Below are positions 25,354-34,814 of a stretch of DNA of 64,000 nt, piece by piece. The notes under the pieces were generated by a model that was given only the letters and a program-made list of their open reading frames with translations, was not told the DNA's origin and ran no database searches. Both the position numbers and the translations under genes were made by a program. The stretch lies in NCBI GenBank assembly GCA_016860845.1, contig BOKF01000011.1, forward strand, positions 1 through 64,000. The letters run 5' to 3'. Source of the DNA: Chloroflexota bacterium (GTDB lineage Bacteria; Chloroflexota; Anaerolineae; 4572-78; J111). Each line of letters opens with the position of its first letter. Positions within the stretch are counted from its first letter, which is position 1.

Positions 25354-26298
25354 TCAATTAGCAAACTCTACTTTACCCCGCGCCCGCATTTCCAGGGGCA
25401 GCAAGCTGTAATAGATAAAGTTATGCAGCGGCGTGGTCACATCCACCTCCCGGCCTAAACGCACCACCGCCCCATTCTGCGAAGCCAATTCCGAAGGGCG
25501 GCCCGCCATAATATCGCGCTGCATGGAGGCGGTGCCGTGGGGAGGAAAGGTATCTATAAAAGCCAGGGTTTGGCTGACCACATCCGCCGGCAGCGCGATC
25601 TGATGCGCCAGGGCCACGCTGTAAATTTCCTGAAGCGACTGTTCCAGCATCTCGCGTGTTTCCGGCATGCTGCGCAGCACCCCGATGGGCGCTCGGGTCA
25701 CGGCGCCAACCCCGCTCCAGGTGGCAATCAATAAAAATTTGCGCCACATCGCCGCTTTAATATCGGCAGGGACCTCCACCAGGACTCCTTTAGTGCGAGC
25801 AAATACCTGGTGCAGCCGCTCAATTCGCTCGCTGCGGCGATGATCTAACTCGCCAAAATTAATAAAAGGTTCGATGCCCGTATGGCGGATATGTCCCGGC
25901 CCGGCTACAAAAGCGATGAGGCCGCATAAGCCGCCTGCCACCGCCTCTTCTCCCAGCACAGCCGCCAATTCTGCCGGCGCGTCCACCCCGTTTTGCAGCG
26001 GCACCACCATCGTCTCCGGGCCAACCAGCGGCCGGATCGCCTGAACTGCTTCGGCTACCTGCCAGGCTTTAACGCAGACCAGCACTACATCCACGGGTCC
26101 CACGTTCGCGGGATCGTCAGTAGCTTGGGCTGGATTGATCGTGAAATCACCCAGTACGCTCTCAACCCGCAGCCCCTGGCTTTGGATCGCCCGCAGATGG
26201 TCCCCTCGGGCAATAAAGACGACCTCTTCCCCCGCTTCCGCCAGCCGCCCTCCAAAGTAACCGCCAACGCCGCCTGTTCCAAAGATGGCAATACGCAT
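25354..26298 (-). CDS. 2-dehydropantoate 2-reductase family protein
   Basis: 314 aa NADPH-dependent reductase of the ApbA/PanE family. The N-terminal Rossmann motif GTGGVGGYFGGRLAEAG and the VKAW segment (catalytic-type Lys, about residue 73) are present, and the C-terminal helical domain carries WRKFLLIATWSGVGAVTRAP. In true PanE the stretch after the Lys usually has Asn residues that bind ketopantoate; here they are replaced by Ala/Thr/Ser, so it may be a paralogue with another 2-oxoacid or lactone substrate. ATG 26298 is preferred over an in-frame TTG at 26301 because GGAGG lies 5 bases before it. No pantothenate gene is nearby. Confidence 0.78.
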   Translation of the reverse strand: MRIAIFGTGGVGGYFGGRLAEAGEEVVFIARGDHLRAIQSQGLRVESVLGDFTINPAQATDDPANVGPVDVVLVCVKAWQVAEAVQAIRPLVGPETMVVPLQNGVDAPAELAAVLGEEAVAGGLCGLIAFVAGPGHIRHTGIEPFINFGELDHRRSERIERLHQVFARTKGVLVEVPADIKAAMWRKFLLIATWSGVGAVTRAPIGVLRSMPETREMLEQSLQEIYSVALAHQIALPADVVSQTLAFIDTFPPHGTASMQRDIMAGRPSELASQNGAVVRLGREVDVTTPLHNFIYYSLLPLEMRARGKVEFAN

Positions 26299-26354
26299 CA
26301 ATACCTCCGTATTTTAGACCGCAGGGGTTTTCCAAACCTCTGCGGTCTACCGAA

Positions 26355-28253
26355 TTACCGCGCCAATTCCTCAAGCAAAGACTTGGCCTCTTGCAAGTCT
26401 GCCGTCTCAAAGCCTTCGCTGAACCGGCTATAAATCTCTCCCAACATCTGCCGCGCTTCCTCCCTTTTGCCCTGCGACCCCTGGGAGTGCCATAACCGGC
26501 TCAAACTCATCACCGCCCGCAGTTCCAGCGACTTGGTCCCCTGCCGCCGAGCCACCTCAATGGCCTGCCAAAAGCACATCTCGGCCTCACTTTCATCCTT
26601 CATCCTTCCGCCTTCATCCTTTAACAGTTGCTCTCCCTTGAGCCGATACAACTCCGCTTCCAAAAAGCGTTCACCGGTTCTTTCCACCCTGGCCAGAGAC
26701 TTTTCCAGGGTAACAATCCTCTCCGTTCCCTGCTCTATTCTGAGATGCACTCCACCCAGCAGAGCCGTCGAGTGTGCTCCGGTGGCATACCAGGCATCCA
26801 GACCTTGACGTATCTGCTCAATCCCCTCTTCTTCCTGCCCCCGTTCAGCCAAGGCCCAACCCCGAAATATTCTTCCGTGCAGCCTCCAGTCTAAAAAATC
26901 CTGCCTGGTCGAGAGGCCGATATTTTCCTCGGCCCACTCCAAGACGGCTTGCTCCTCCCGGCGGAAATAGTGAAGCATGCAGGCCACGGCTTGAGTCCCC
27001 GCAATACTATAAGGGTGCCTGAGCTCGTGGGCCAAGTTAAGCGCCTGGTGCAGTTGTTCCAGAGCCTGCTGCGGATAGCCCTGAAACCACCTGACCAGGG
27101 CCAGGTAACGCCGGCAGTACACGCCCGGATCGGATCTGTAAAGAGAGATATAAGCAGCCTGTTGCCGGGGCTCGTAAAGGGTCAGCGCCTGCTCCAGGTG
27201 GGCTTGCGCTGAGGCTAGCTTTTCCCCGTTAAAAAATGAGAGCGTACCCAGGGCTACGTGAGCCCCAATGTGGAGGACCGGGTCTTGCAGGCTTCCGGCC
27301 AGGCGCAGGCACTGCTCGGCCAGTTCCCTTGCTGTCTGCTGCGACTCGCCTTGCATCATATAAAAGTTCCACAGTCCCCACAACACCTTGAAGAGGTGAG
27401 GCGTTGCTTCAATCTGGCGGCAAAGTGTTCGGGCCCGCATATAGGCACGTCCTACGCCCGGAGCGCCAGCGCCGGTTACGACGATCAGGGCATGGGCCAG
27501 CGCAACGCTCAGGTTGAGTTCCTGTTGGGCATACTGTGCCGGATCAGGCAGCGTTTCGAGCAGCTCAAGTCCCTTGTTAAAATGGACAAGGGCTTCCTGA
27601 TAGGCGGACAACTGCATCGCCCGCTCACCCGCCTGCTGTAGATAGCCAACGGCCTTCACCAGCAATCCGGCCATTTCGAAATGCCAGGCAAGCTGGACCG
27701 CCACGTCCTCGCTCTGACCCTCATACAATTGTTCAAGCACCTTGCCTACAGCTTCGTGGAGATAAACCCGCTCCACTTCATCCAGACTGCTATACAAATA
27801 CTTTTGAAACAAAATGTGCCCGAACCGATAATGGGACAGCCGCTGCCCCCCGACGGCCAACAGCCCGCTGCTCTTACTTCTGACCAGGCGATGCTGCCTG
27901 TCCAGGACGCCACTCAACTGCCCGATCACCAGTGGTTCGTCAATCTGCTGCACCCGCGCGATCACTTCTGCTGTAAAAACCTCGCCCTCGACGCTGGCCA
28001 CTTTCAGTAACTCCAATAACCTTTGCGATAAGCGGCCAACACGCTCCCCAATCATCCCCTCGACCCGAGCCGGCAGGGTCTCCCAATCCAGGGTTCGACC
28101 TTCAACCCACCGGCCTTGCCCATCCTGAACCAAATCTCCCCGCTCCTGCATGCCGCGCAGCATCTCGACGGTGAAGAGGGCATGGCCCTGGGCCTGCTGG
28201 TAGAGCGCTTCCTGAAATGCAGTCCCCAACCGATTGGGTTGGCTGTCCAGCAA
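26355..28253 (-). pseudogene. SARP/AAA/TPR regulator, C-terminal part after a frameshift
   Basis: This frame continues the ATPase-TPR protein of the upstream frame at 28255-29848. It begins at the frameshift (first readable residues LLDSQPNRLGTAFQEAL) and goes straight through the rest of the AAA/NACHT-like region (ALFTVEMLRGMQERGDL) into about ten helical TPR-like repeats that usually sense partners or effectors. There is no good start codon or ribosome site of its own. A heptamer array (26592-26619, TTCATCC units) encodes a charged insertion between TPRs near the C-terminus (LKDEGGRMKDESE). Together with the upstream piece it would make a regulator of about 1160 residues. Whether it is truly broken or the frameshift is a sequencing error cannot be told here. 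Confidence 0.75.
26592..26619. repeat. TTCATCC heptamer array inside the regulator gene
   Basis: TTCATCC, TTCATCC, TTCCGCC, TTCATCC: four 7-base units read in-frame on the minus strand as a charged insert. The same heptamer recurs at 57757-57784 and 58121-58174. Confidence 0.7.
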
Positions 28254-29848
28254 AGTTTGACAAATGAGCGGCCATCTGCCTGGTTCAAGTCTATATGAAG
28301 CGGGCCGAAATCTCGCTGGAACTCATTCACCACCGCTTCCAGGGGATGCCGCTCGCCAACGCGGCCCTGGGCCATATCAGCCTGGCGATAGGTCCCTACG
28401 ATCAAGAGGCGCTGGCCTTTGAGCCTTCGGCCTAGATGAAACAACAGGTTGATGGAACCGTTATCGGCCCAGTGGAGGTCATCTAAAACCAATAAGAGGG
28501 GATGCTGCCGGGCCAGCGTCTGCAAGACCTGGCTATATTGCTCAAAAAGAGCCGGCTGCTGTAGCTGAAAGGGGCCTGACCCGGCCTCCTGCCGGGCTAT
28601 GAGTTGCCTGAGTTGAGTTAGCCAGCCGGCCCCGGCGGGTGCACCAGTTGCCGCTCGGCGGACCAGGGCTGAACCGGGGATAAAAATGTCAAGCAGGTCC
28701 GGGCCAGCTTCTATCAAAGCCTGAACCGCCACAGGCATCAACGACCACAGACGACGCGCTTGCTCCTGGCTGATCACTCCCGCAGCCCAGCCAGCTTCGA
28801 CATCACCGGTCAGCAATCTTAGAATCTCCCGGAAGGGTAGATAGGGATCGCCCACTCCAGTAAAAGCGTTACAATTCCCCCCAGCGACGATCAACTCGGG
28901 CTGGGCCTCCTGGGCGCGGCGGCTGAATTCCTGGACCAAGGTCGTCTTGCCGTTGCCGGCGTCGCTAACGACGAAAACAACCTGGCCCTGTCCAGCCAGG
29001 GCCAGATTAAGAAACCTGTCCAGTTGGGTCAATTCGTACTCGCGAGCGACGAAAACGGCGCGTTCGCTGGCCATTCTGCTTGCAGCCAGCTCGTCTAATC
29101 CTTCCAGGAAGGCCGGGGGGTTGGGTACCATGTCCTGCCGCCGACTGGAGACAGCGATGGCAGGCTCTAATGCCCTGGCCTGGATTTGCTCGGCTAAAGC
29201 TCTGGTTTCTTCGGCTGGTTCTGCGCCTAATTCTGTTTTGAGAACGTGGCGGCACAGGTCAAATTGAGCCAAAGCCGCCTCGGGCCGGCCCTGTCGAGCG
29301 TAGGCTCGCATCAAGGAGCGATACCACGTTTCCTGCAGATTATCCAGGCGCAGCAATTTATGGGCTGTTTCGACGACGACCAGGTCATCGCCACTGCTTT
29401 GACCATTCGCAAGCTGTCGGATCAAAGTGGCTTGATAGCTCGCTTTTAACCGCTCTCGTTCTAAGAGGGTCCACTCTTCAAAACCATACGCGCCTCGCAC
29501 ATTTAGCCCCTCCAGAAAATCACCCCGGTACAGGTCGGTTTGACCCGCTTCAAAATCAGTCACGTCCACCCAAAAATCACAATCAAAGTTGAAGGCGATC
29601 TGTTGCCGGTCGGCCAAAAGGTAAACGGGACCGATCGCGCGCCGCAGTTCGGACAGAAGCCAGCGCAGGCTAGCGTTAGGATCAACAGGCCCATCAAAAA
29701 GCAAATCAATCAAATGTCTGCGGGTGTGGGACTTGCCAGTCACCAGCAGGTAAGCCAGCAGCGCCACCACTTTGAAGCCGCGCAGAGAAACAAGCTGGTC
29801 ATCCCGGCTAATTTGGACAGGGCCTAACAGGCGAACGAAGAGGGTCAT
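28052..29848 (-). pseudogene. SARP/BTAD transcriptional regulator with AAA ATPase domain, N-terminal part
   Basis: Residues 1-95 form a winged-helix trans_reg_C-like domain, about 95-230 a BTAD (helical TPR-like) domain, together the SARP/AfsR DNA-binding module. A STAND/AAA ATPase follows with Walker A SDAGNGKTT and Walker B LLLVLDDLHWAD. Reading stays sound to about RSFVKL (near 28255). After that this frame gives a Pro/Arg/Ser-rich nonsense tail of about 65 residues that ends at 28052, while the true continuation is in the next frame. One missing T in a CTTT run (28252-28254 on the plus strand, read as AAA) explains the break. Start ATG at 29848 is convincing. The DNA target is unknown. 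Confidence 0.78.
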
Positions 29849-29998
29849 TTTTAGCCAGCCTCTGAATTTAAAGGATAGGGGAGAAGAACGACTCGAGGCG
29901 TGGAAATTGAGAAATGGAGATGTGGCTCAACCTTCCAAACTTGAAAACACAAGCTGCTCCCCTCAATTTTAGGGGCTTTAGGATCAATGTCAAAAAAC

Positions 29999-30028
29999 CG
30001 TTTGATACGGACTGGCTTTTATCAAACG
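29999..30028. promoter_or_regulatory. Inverted repeat CGTTTGATA, possible operator
   Basis: CGTTTGATA (29999-30007) and TATCAAACG (30020-30028) are exact complements 12 bp apart. It lies in the 279-bp gap between the divergent SARP gene and the lipoprotein gene, a natural place for an operator. It could also be a plain hairpin. Confidence 0.4.
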
Positions 30029-30127
30029 TTAGCTTCAACGCTTCCTCAAACGGTCATTTTGTAAACTGAAGTCAGGTTAATATCAAAAATAGTCACATTT
30101 TTAACATCAAAACGAAGGGGGGTTGCC

Positions 30128-30637
30128 GTGTTTAATCAAGCCAAAATGACAAATCTAGCTCTCGCAGTTATTGCTCTAGTTTTCATCGTAAGTTGTGGGG
30201 TTAATAAATCTACGGCTGTTCCAATAGCTTCACGACCATTAGAGCAGCCGGTAGAGGTCTCTCAAGACAATGCCTGGGAGGATGAGGTGCTGCCACAACC
30301 CCCTCTCGATTTGAGTAGCGGCGCCAAGCCAGCTTCTGAACCAGCGTCCGGTATCACCCCACCGGAGGAGATAGTAAGTGATGCTGTGACTGTTCCAGTT
30401 GTCGAAAATAAAGTTGTTTCTAAGAAGCCAATTGAACTTGAGGCGAATTGGGAAAGTGACATTACTCCGGTCGTTGAAAATAAGTTCATCTCGTCCGAAC
30501 AGGTGCCGAGACATCAGCCCTGGAAGCATAATACCATTCCCACCCAGCAAGAACTTGAGACAGACAGACCGATGATTGATGGATCAGACCCTACAACTCT
30601 CACCCACTGGGAGCAAAGGTGGTTGGCCGGAGAGTAG
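30128..30637 (+). CDS. Lipoprotein with three Trp-containing repeats, function unknown
   Basis: 169 aa. GTG start at 30128 with a strong AGGGGGG site just upstream; an internal ATG at 30146 lacks one. The N-terminus is a lipoprotein signal ending in IVSC (Cys at about residue 24). The mature part is low in complexity and acidic, with three spaced units of the form W(E/K)xxxxP: NAWEDEVLPQ, NWESDITPV and PWKHNTIPT, and two VVENK copies. No enzyme family fits. It stands 125 bp before the exported molybdoenzyme on the same strand, so a joint envelope role is possible but unproven. Confidence 0.55.
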   Translation: MFNQAKMTNLALAVIALVFIVSCGVNKSTAVPIASRPLEQPVEVSQDNAWEDEVLPQPPLDLSSGAKPASEPASGITPPEEIVSDAVTVPVVENKVVSKKPIELEANWESDITPVVENKFISSEQVPRHQPWKHNTIPTQQELETDRPMIDGSDPTTLTHWEQRWLAGE

Positions 30638-30762
30638 AATCTGATGACATCGAACGCTTCACCGGTCGCGAGTAATCATGAAGTTGGGAAGAAGCTGCAC
30701 CTGACTCCAGATCGGTTGATCGAGGAACAGCCGTATTTGTCTTTACAAGAAAGGAGAACATT

Positions 30763-31926
30763 ATGCAAAAGTCTACCCTATCCCGGCGAGAACTGCTCGC
30801 CGCCGGGGGCGCTACCCTGGCGACGATGGCCCTGTTCAATGCCCGCTTCGCCGTCGCCGCTCCTTTACAGCCGGGCGACGAAATCCTCCCCTGGCTGGAT
30901 CAACCCGAGGAGAACCCCGTGCCGGAGGTCATTGATAACCAGCTTGTCTGGGAGGAGCTCGATTCGTGGATCACCCCCAACGAGCAGTTCTTTGGCATCG
31001 CCCACTATGGCTGGCCCGAAATTGACGCCAGCCAGTGGCGGTTGGCCGTGGATGGATTGGTGGAGAAGCCGCTTATTTTGACCCTGGACGAACTCAAGGC
31101 TCGTCCCCGCCAGGAAGTGACCTTCACCATCGAATGTTCGGGCAATTCTGGCCTGCCCTTCTTCAACGGCGGCATCGGCAATGCTCGTTGGGCCGGAACG
31201 CCGCTGGCGCCGCTGTTGGAGGAAGCCGGGGTGCTGGCGGACGGCAGTGAAGTGGTCTTCATCGGCGCCGACACAGGCGAAGAGGTTGTGCGCGAGACCA
31301 AAATGGTCCAGAACTTTGCCCGCAGCATGGCCTTGGCTGAGGCGATGCAGCCCGAAAATTTGCTCTGTTACGAGATGAACGGCGAGCCGCTGCCGGTGCG
31401 CAACGGAGCGCCGCTGCGGCTGATTGCGCCGGGCTGGTATGGCATTGCCAACGTGAAGTGGCTACAGCGGATCGAGGTCTGGAATACCCGCCTGGCCAAT
31501 CGCTTTATGGCCCGCGACTACGTGACGATCCGTCAAACAGGAAGCGAGGCCGAGCCGGGCTGGACCGAGACTTCGGTGGGGCGGGCGCTGCTGAAGTCAG
31601 CCCCGGCGCGGGTGATCCGCAATGGGGACAGCTATCGCATCGAAGGGGCGGCCTGGGGAGCGCCGATTGGCGCAGTAGAGGTGAAGATAGACGAGGGTTC
31701 CTGGCAGCGTGCCCGGATGGACCGCAGCCAGCAGGCCGAAGCTGCCTGGGTTTTCTGGACCTTCAATTGGGCCGATCCCGCGTCAGGCGAACATACCGTC
31801 ACCACTCGCGCCGTGGACACCAGCGGCAATGTCCAGCCGGCCCAGGATGACCCGTTGATTGCCAACAAGATCACCTACTGGGAGAGCAACGGGCAGATCA
31901 TCCGGCGGGTGAACATTCCCGCATAG
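30763..31926 (+). CDS. Sulfite-oxidase-family molybdopterin oxidoreductase, Tat-exported
   Basis: 387 aa. The N-terminus has a twin-arginine signal (SRRELLAAGG, cleavage probably after AVAA near residue 33). The Oxidored_molyb domain carries the molybdenum ligand Cys125 in FTIECSGNSG, and the C-terminal Mo-co dimerisation domain (about residues 275-385, ARVIRNGDSYRIEGAAWG onward) is present. It resembles sulfite oxidase/SorA- or plant-type SUOX enzymes without a heme domain, so the electron acceptor must be a separate protein, none of which is encoded next to it. An AAAGGAG site precedes the ATG. It is followed by a perfect palindrome that may end the transcript. Confidence 0.85.
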   Translation: MQKSTLSRRELLAAGGATLATMALFNARFAVAAPLQPGDEILPWLDQPEENPVPEVIDNQLVWEELDSWITPNEQFFGIAHYGWPEIDASQWRLAVDGLVEKPLILTLDELKARPRQEVTFTIECSGNSGLPFFNGGIGNARWAGTPLAPLLEEAGVLADGSEVVFIGADTGEEVVRETKMVQNFARSMALAEAMQPENLLCYEMNGEPLPVRNGAPLRLIAPGWYGIANVKWLQRIEVWNTRLANRFMARDYVTIRQTGSEAEPGWTETSVGRALLKSAPARVIRNGDSYRIEGAAWGAPIGAVEVKIDEGSWQRARMDRSQQAEAAWVFWTFNWADPASGEHTVTTRAVDTSGNVQPAQDDPLIANKITYWESNGQIIRRVNIPA

Positions 31927-31943
31927 TTGCACTCAATGTTGAT

Positions 31944-31985
31944 AACATTCAGGAGTCCAAAGCGCGCTTTGGACTCCTGAATGTT
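31944..31985. repeat. 42-bp perfect palindrome, GGAGTCCAAAGC family
   Basis: Two 21-bp arms are exact complements with no loop (axis at 31964/31965). The core GGAGTCCAAAGC is shared with 4353 and 8406. It sits 18 bp after the molybdoenzyme stop and just before a promoter, so it may act as a bidirectional stop signal or a cruciform. Confidence 0.8.
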
Positions 31986-31989
31986 AGAA

Positions 31990-32018
31990 TTGACAGGCGG
32001 CGGCATTTCGTTTACAGT
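31990..32018 (+). promoter_or_regulatory. Promoter of the PLP decarboxylase gene
   Basis: TTGACA (31990-31995), a 17-bp spacer and TACAGT (32013-32018). It directly follows the palindrome, so this gene has its own transcription start, expected near 32025. Confidence 0.5.
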
Positions 32019-32055
32019 GGCAGGGTGATAAAAAATCTTACTACAGAGGTATTGG

Positions 32056-33405
32056 ATGAAAGAACTGCTGCAAGATGCCGCTGCCCGCGCCGGCCATTAC
32101 CTCGAAACATTGACTGACCGGAGTGTTGTTCCCTCCCCCGAAGCAATTGCCCGCCTCTTTCAATTAGACGAACCGCTTCCTGATGAGCCAACTGGGCCGG
32201 AGCAAGTCCTGGCTCTGTTGGATGAAATTGGCTCCCCGGCGACTATCGCCTCGGCCGGGGGCCGCTATTTTGGCTTTGTCACCGGCGGTTCCCTACCGGC
32301 GGCTTTGGCCGCCAACTGGCTGGCCGGGGCATGGGATCAGAACAGCGCCCTCTCGGTGATGTCGCCGGTTGCGGCCAAGCTGGAGGAAGTGGCGCTGCGC
32401 TGGCTGCTGGAAGTTTTGGGTCTCCCGCCCGCAGCCGGGGCCGGCTTTGTCACCGGGGCGACCATGGCCAATTTTACGGCACTGGCAGCGGCGCGGCACG
32501 CCCTGCTGGAGCGGCAGGGCTGGGATGTAGAGGCGCGGGGGCTGTTCGGCGCGCCCCCCCTCACCGTTGTCGTCGGGGATGAGGTCCATGTTAGCCTGTT
32601 GAAGGCATTAAGCCTGCTCGGTTTGGGCCGCGAACGGGTCAGCCGCGTGCCGGTGGACGGGCAAGGCCGCATACGGGCGGATGCCCTGCCTCCGCTGTCC
32701 CCTGCCACCATTGTTTGCATTCAAGCTGGCAATGTCAACACCGGCGCGTTTGATCCGGCGGCGGAGATTTGCGCCGCTGCGCACGAAGCGGGCGCTTGGG
32801 TTCATGTAGACGGCGCATTTGGGTTGTGGGCAGCCGCAGCACCGCAGCGAGCGCATCTCGCAGCCGGGGTTGGGCAGGCCGACTCGTGGGCCACCGACGC
32901 TCACAAATGGCTCAACGTGCCTTATGACAGCGGCGTGGCTTTCTGCCGCCAGCCCGAACACCTTCGCGCCGCGATGTCGGCCACAGCCGCCTATCTGGTT
33001 CAGAGCGACCAGCGCGAGCCGATGCATTACACGCCCGAAATGTCCCGCCGGGCGCGCGGCGTCGAGATTTGGGCGGCCCTATCTTCGCTGGGCCGGTCGG
33101 GCCTGGCTGATCTCATCGAGCGGAACTGCCGCTACGCTGCCCGTTTCGCCGAGGGGCTGCGGGCCGCCGGATACCTTGTCCTTAACGAGGTTGAACTGAA
33201 CCAGGTCCTGGTTTCTTTCGGCGATGCGGAAACGACGCGCCGGATCATTGCCGGAGTGCAGGCAGACGGGACGTGCTGGTGCGGCGGCACAGTCTGGCAG
33301 GGCCACACGGCTATGCGCATGAGCGTCTCTTCCTGGGCAACGACGGAGGCCGACGTAGAGCAAAGCCTCGCCGCCATCCTCAGAATTGCCGGTGAGCACC
33401 GTTAG
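32056..33405 (+). CDS. PLP-dependent decarboxylase, group II (aromatic-L-amino-acid/glutamate type)
   Basis: 449 aa fold-type I enzyme of the Pyridoxal_deC family. PLP-binding Lys284 lies in TDAHKWLNVPYDSG, the ring-nitrogen Asp in HVDGAFGLW (D252), and the stacking His in GDEVHVS (about 178). The N-terminal part has the YFGFVTGGSLPAALAANWL stretch of the family. It would remove the carboxyl group of an amino acid; the substrate cannot be read from the sequence, and some relatives are aminotransferase-like or lyases. It has its own promoter and a GAGG ribosome site. Its TAG overlaps the TAA of the convergent yqeC-mocA gene by two bases, so there is no room for a terminator between them. Confidence 0.82.
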   Translation: MKELLQDAAARAGHYLETLTDRSVVPSPEAIARLFQLDEPLPDEPTGPEQVLALLDEIGSPATIASAGGRYFGFVTGGSLPAALAANWLAGAWDQNSALSVMSPVAAKLEEVALRWLLEVLGLPPAAGAGFVTGATMANFTALAAARHALLERQGWDVEARGLFGAPPLTVVVGDEVHVSLLKALSLLGLGRERVSRVPVDGQGRIRADALPPLSPATIVCIQAGNVNTGAFDPAAEICAAAHEAGAWVHVDGAFGLWAAAAPQRAHLAAGVGQADSWATDAHKWLNVPYDSGVAFCRQPEHLRAAMSATAAYLVQSDQREPMHYTPEMSRRARGVEIWAALSSLGRSGLADLIERNCRYAARFAEGLRAAGYLVLNEVELNQVLVSFGDAETTRRIIAGVQADGTCWCGGTVWQGHTAMRMSVSSWATTEADVEQSLAAILRIAGEHR

Positions 33406-34814
33406 CCCAACCCAAAGGCGGCCAAATCTTCCGGCCGGTCAAAATCCCGTAAAATACCCGCCTCCGCTACCCATACCCGCTCGGCCTGATCTTTATATTT
33501 CAACAGCAGCGGCCTGCCGCCCGTGTCGCCGCGGATTTGCCGCAATTCGGGGAAGAGGGCCCAGTCGAAGAGGACCGGGTTGCCGCGCTGGCCCTCAACT
33601 TCGGGCCATACCAGGGGCGCGAGCGTTTCGCGGTGGCGCTGGATAAGCTCGTCGAGCAGAGCCGGGGTGACGCCGGGCAAGTCCACCAGTAAAAAGAGGG
33701 CGCCACCAACGTTAGCTGGAAGAGATGCCAATCCGGCTTGCATGGAGGTGCTTTGCCCTTCTGCCCAGGCCGGATTGACCACAATTTCTACCGGGCGACT
33801 CCTCAACAGCGCCCGGCACTGTTCCACCTCGGCGCCCAGCACAACTACCACCGGGCTGGCCTCACTGTCCAGCGCGCTGTCAACTACCTGCTCGATAAAT
33901 GTTTTATCCCCCCAGCGGGCCAGTTGCTTGGGCGAGCCAAAGCGCGTTGAGCCGCCCGCAGCCAGGATGACCGCCGCCACCCGGCTGTGGACCTCGACCA
34001 CCGGCGAGGCCGCCTGCTGGACCGCCCCAATCACCACAGCATCGACTCGCTCACAGGCCAGCAGATTGCCGGCAATCTCTCGCGCCGCCTCCAGATACTC
34101 CAGGCGAGCCTTCCCATCTTCCAGCCTTCCAGACTTCCAACCCTCCAGTCCAGTACTCTTCCAATCAACTTTATTCAACAGCGGGGCAACTCGCGCCTGG
34201 GCGGGGATGTGTTTGAGTCCACCGTCGGGATGGCATAATAGGGCAGCAACAGTGTCGGGGGTCACGGGTTGACCCAGCACTGTGCCGGTCAACTGGCTAA
34301 CCAGCTCAGCCCGATGAACGGTATCATCGCCAAGCGGCCGGCCCAGCACATCCAGCCCAACGACCGGAACGACCAGGGTGGTCGCGGCGGGGATGACCGG
34401 CTCGTGCGCCGCCGGGGCTTTGAGCGGCCGCATGCGCGAGCCATCAGCTTCGTTGAGGATCACATCAAAGTGACTGCTGGCGGCCAGGCTGTCAATAATT
34501 TCCGGCGGCAGGCCAAAAGCTTTGCCGCTGGCGGGGTCAGCCTGGCCGATGAGCAGGACCTGGCCGTGCCTGGCAATTGCATCATCCAGGAGAGGCAGAA
34601 TATCGGCCAGGCTTTGTTGAGCCGGATTAAAGCTGACGTGAGCCGGGGAGCGCTTGATCTGCGCTGCGAAAATACGGGTGGTGGTGGTAGTCAGCACCCG
34701 CATCTGCGGGGCTAACTCATTGGCCAGTAGAAACATAGCTGTCGTCTTGCCGCCTCCCCCCACAAAGGCGACGACATCACCGCTGGTAATTCGCCAAGCG
34801 TGTGAAAGGTTCAT
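33402..34814 (-). CDS. Fusion of YqeC (selenium-dependent hydroxylase accessory) and MocA-like cytidylyltransferase
   Basis: 470 aa with two modules. Residues 1-250 are YqeC-like with a P-loop FVGGGGKTT (17-25), needed to mature selenium-dependent molybdenum hydroxylases. Residues 278-470 are a MobA/MocA nucleotidyltransferase with LAAGGSTRFGSPK (284-296), which adds CMP to molybdopterin for hydroxylases of the xanthine dehydrogenase family. The linker near 217-240 (WKSTGLEG, WKSGRLEDG) is encoded by a TTCCA-type repeat array and is probably disordered. The stop overlaps that of the convergent decarboxylase, and the start overlaps yqeB by 4 bases. No hydroxylase subunit gene is in the window. 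Confidence 0.83.
   Translation of the reverse strand: MNLSHAWRITSGDVVAFVGGGGKTTAMFLLANELAPQMRVLTTTTTRIFAAQIKRSPAHVSFNPAQQSLADILPLLDDAIARHGQVLLIGQADPASGKAFGLPPEIIDSLAASSHFDVILNEADGSRMRPLKAPAAHEPVIPAATTLVVPVVGLDVLGRPLGDDTVHRAELVSQLTGTVLGQPVTPDTVAALLCHPDGGLKHIPAQARVAPLLNKVDWKSTGLEGWKSGRLEDGKARLEYLEAAREIAGNLLACERVDAVVIGAVQQAASPVVEVHSRVAAVILAAGGSTRFGSPKQLARWGDKTFIEQVVDSALDSEASPVVVVLGAEVEQCRALLRSRPVEIVVNPAWAEGQSTSMQAGLASLPANVGGALFLLVDLPGVTPALLDELIQRHRETLAPLVWPEVEGQRGNPVLFDWALFPELRQIRGDTGGRPLLLKYKDQAERVWVAEAGILRDFDRPEDLAAFGLG
34110..34166. repeat. TTCCAGCC-type repeat array in the YqeC-MocA linker
   Basis: Degenerate units of 7-8 bases (CTTCCCAT, CTTCCAGC, CTTCCAGA, CTTCCAAC, CCTCCAGT) run through the linker coding sequence. 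They place a repeat-derived stretch exactly between two folded domains. Confidence 0.6.
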
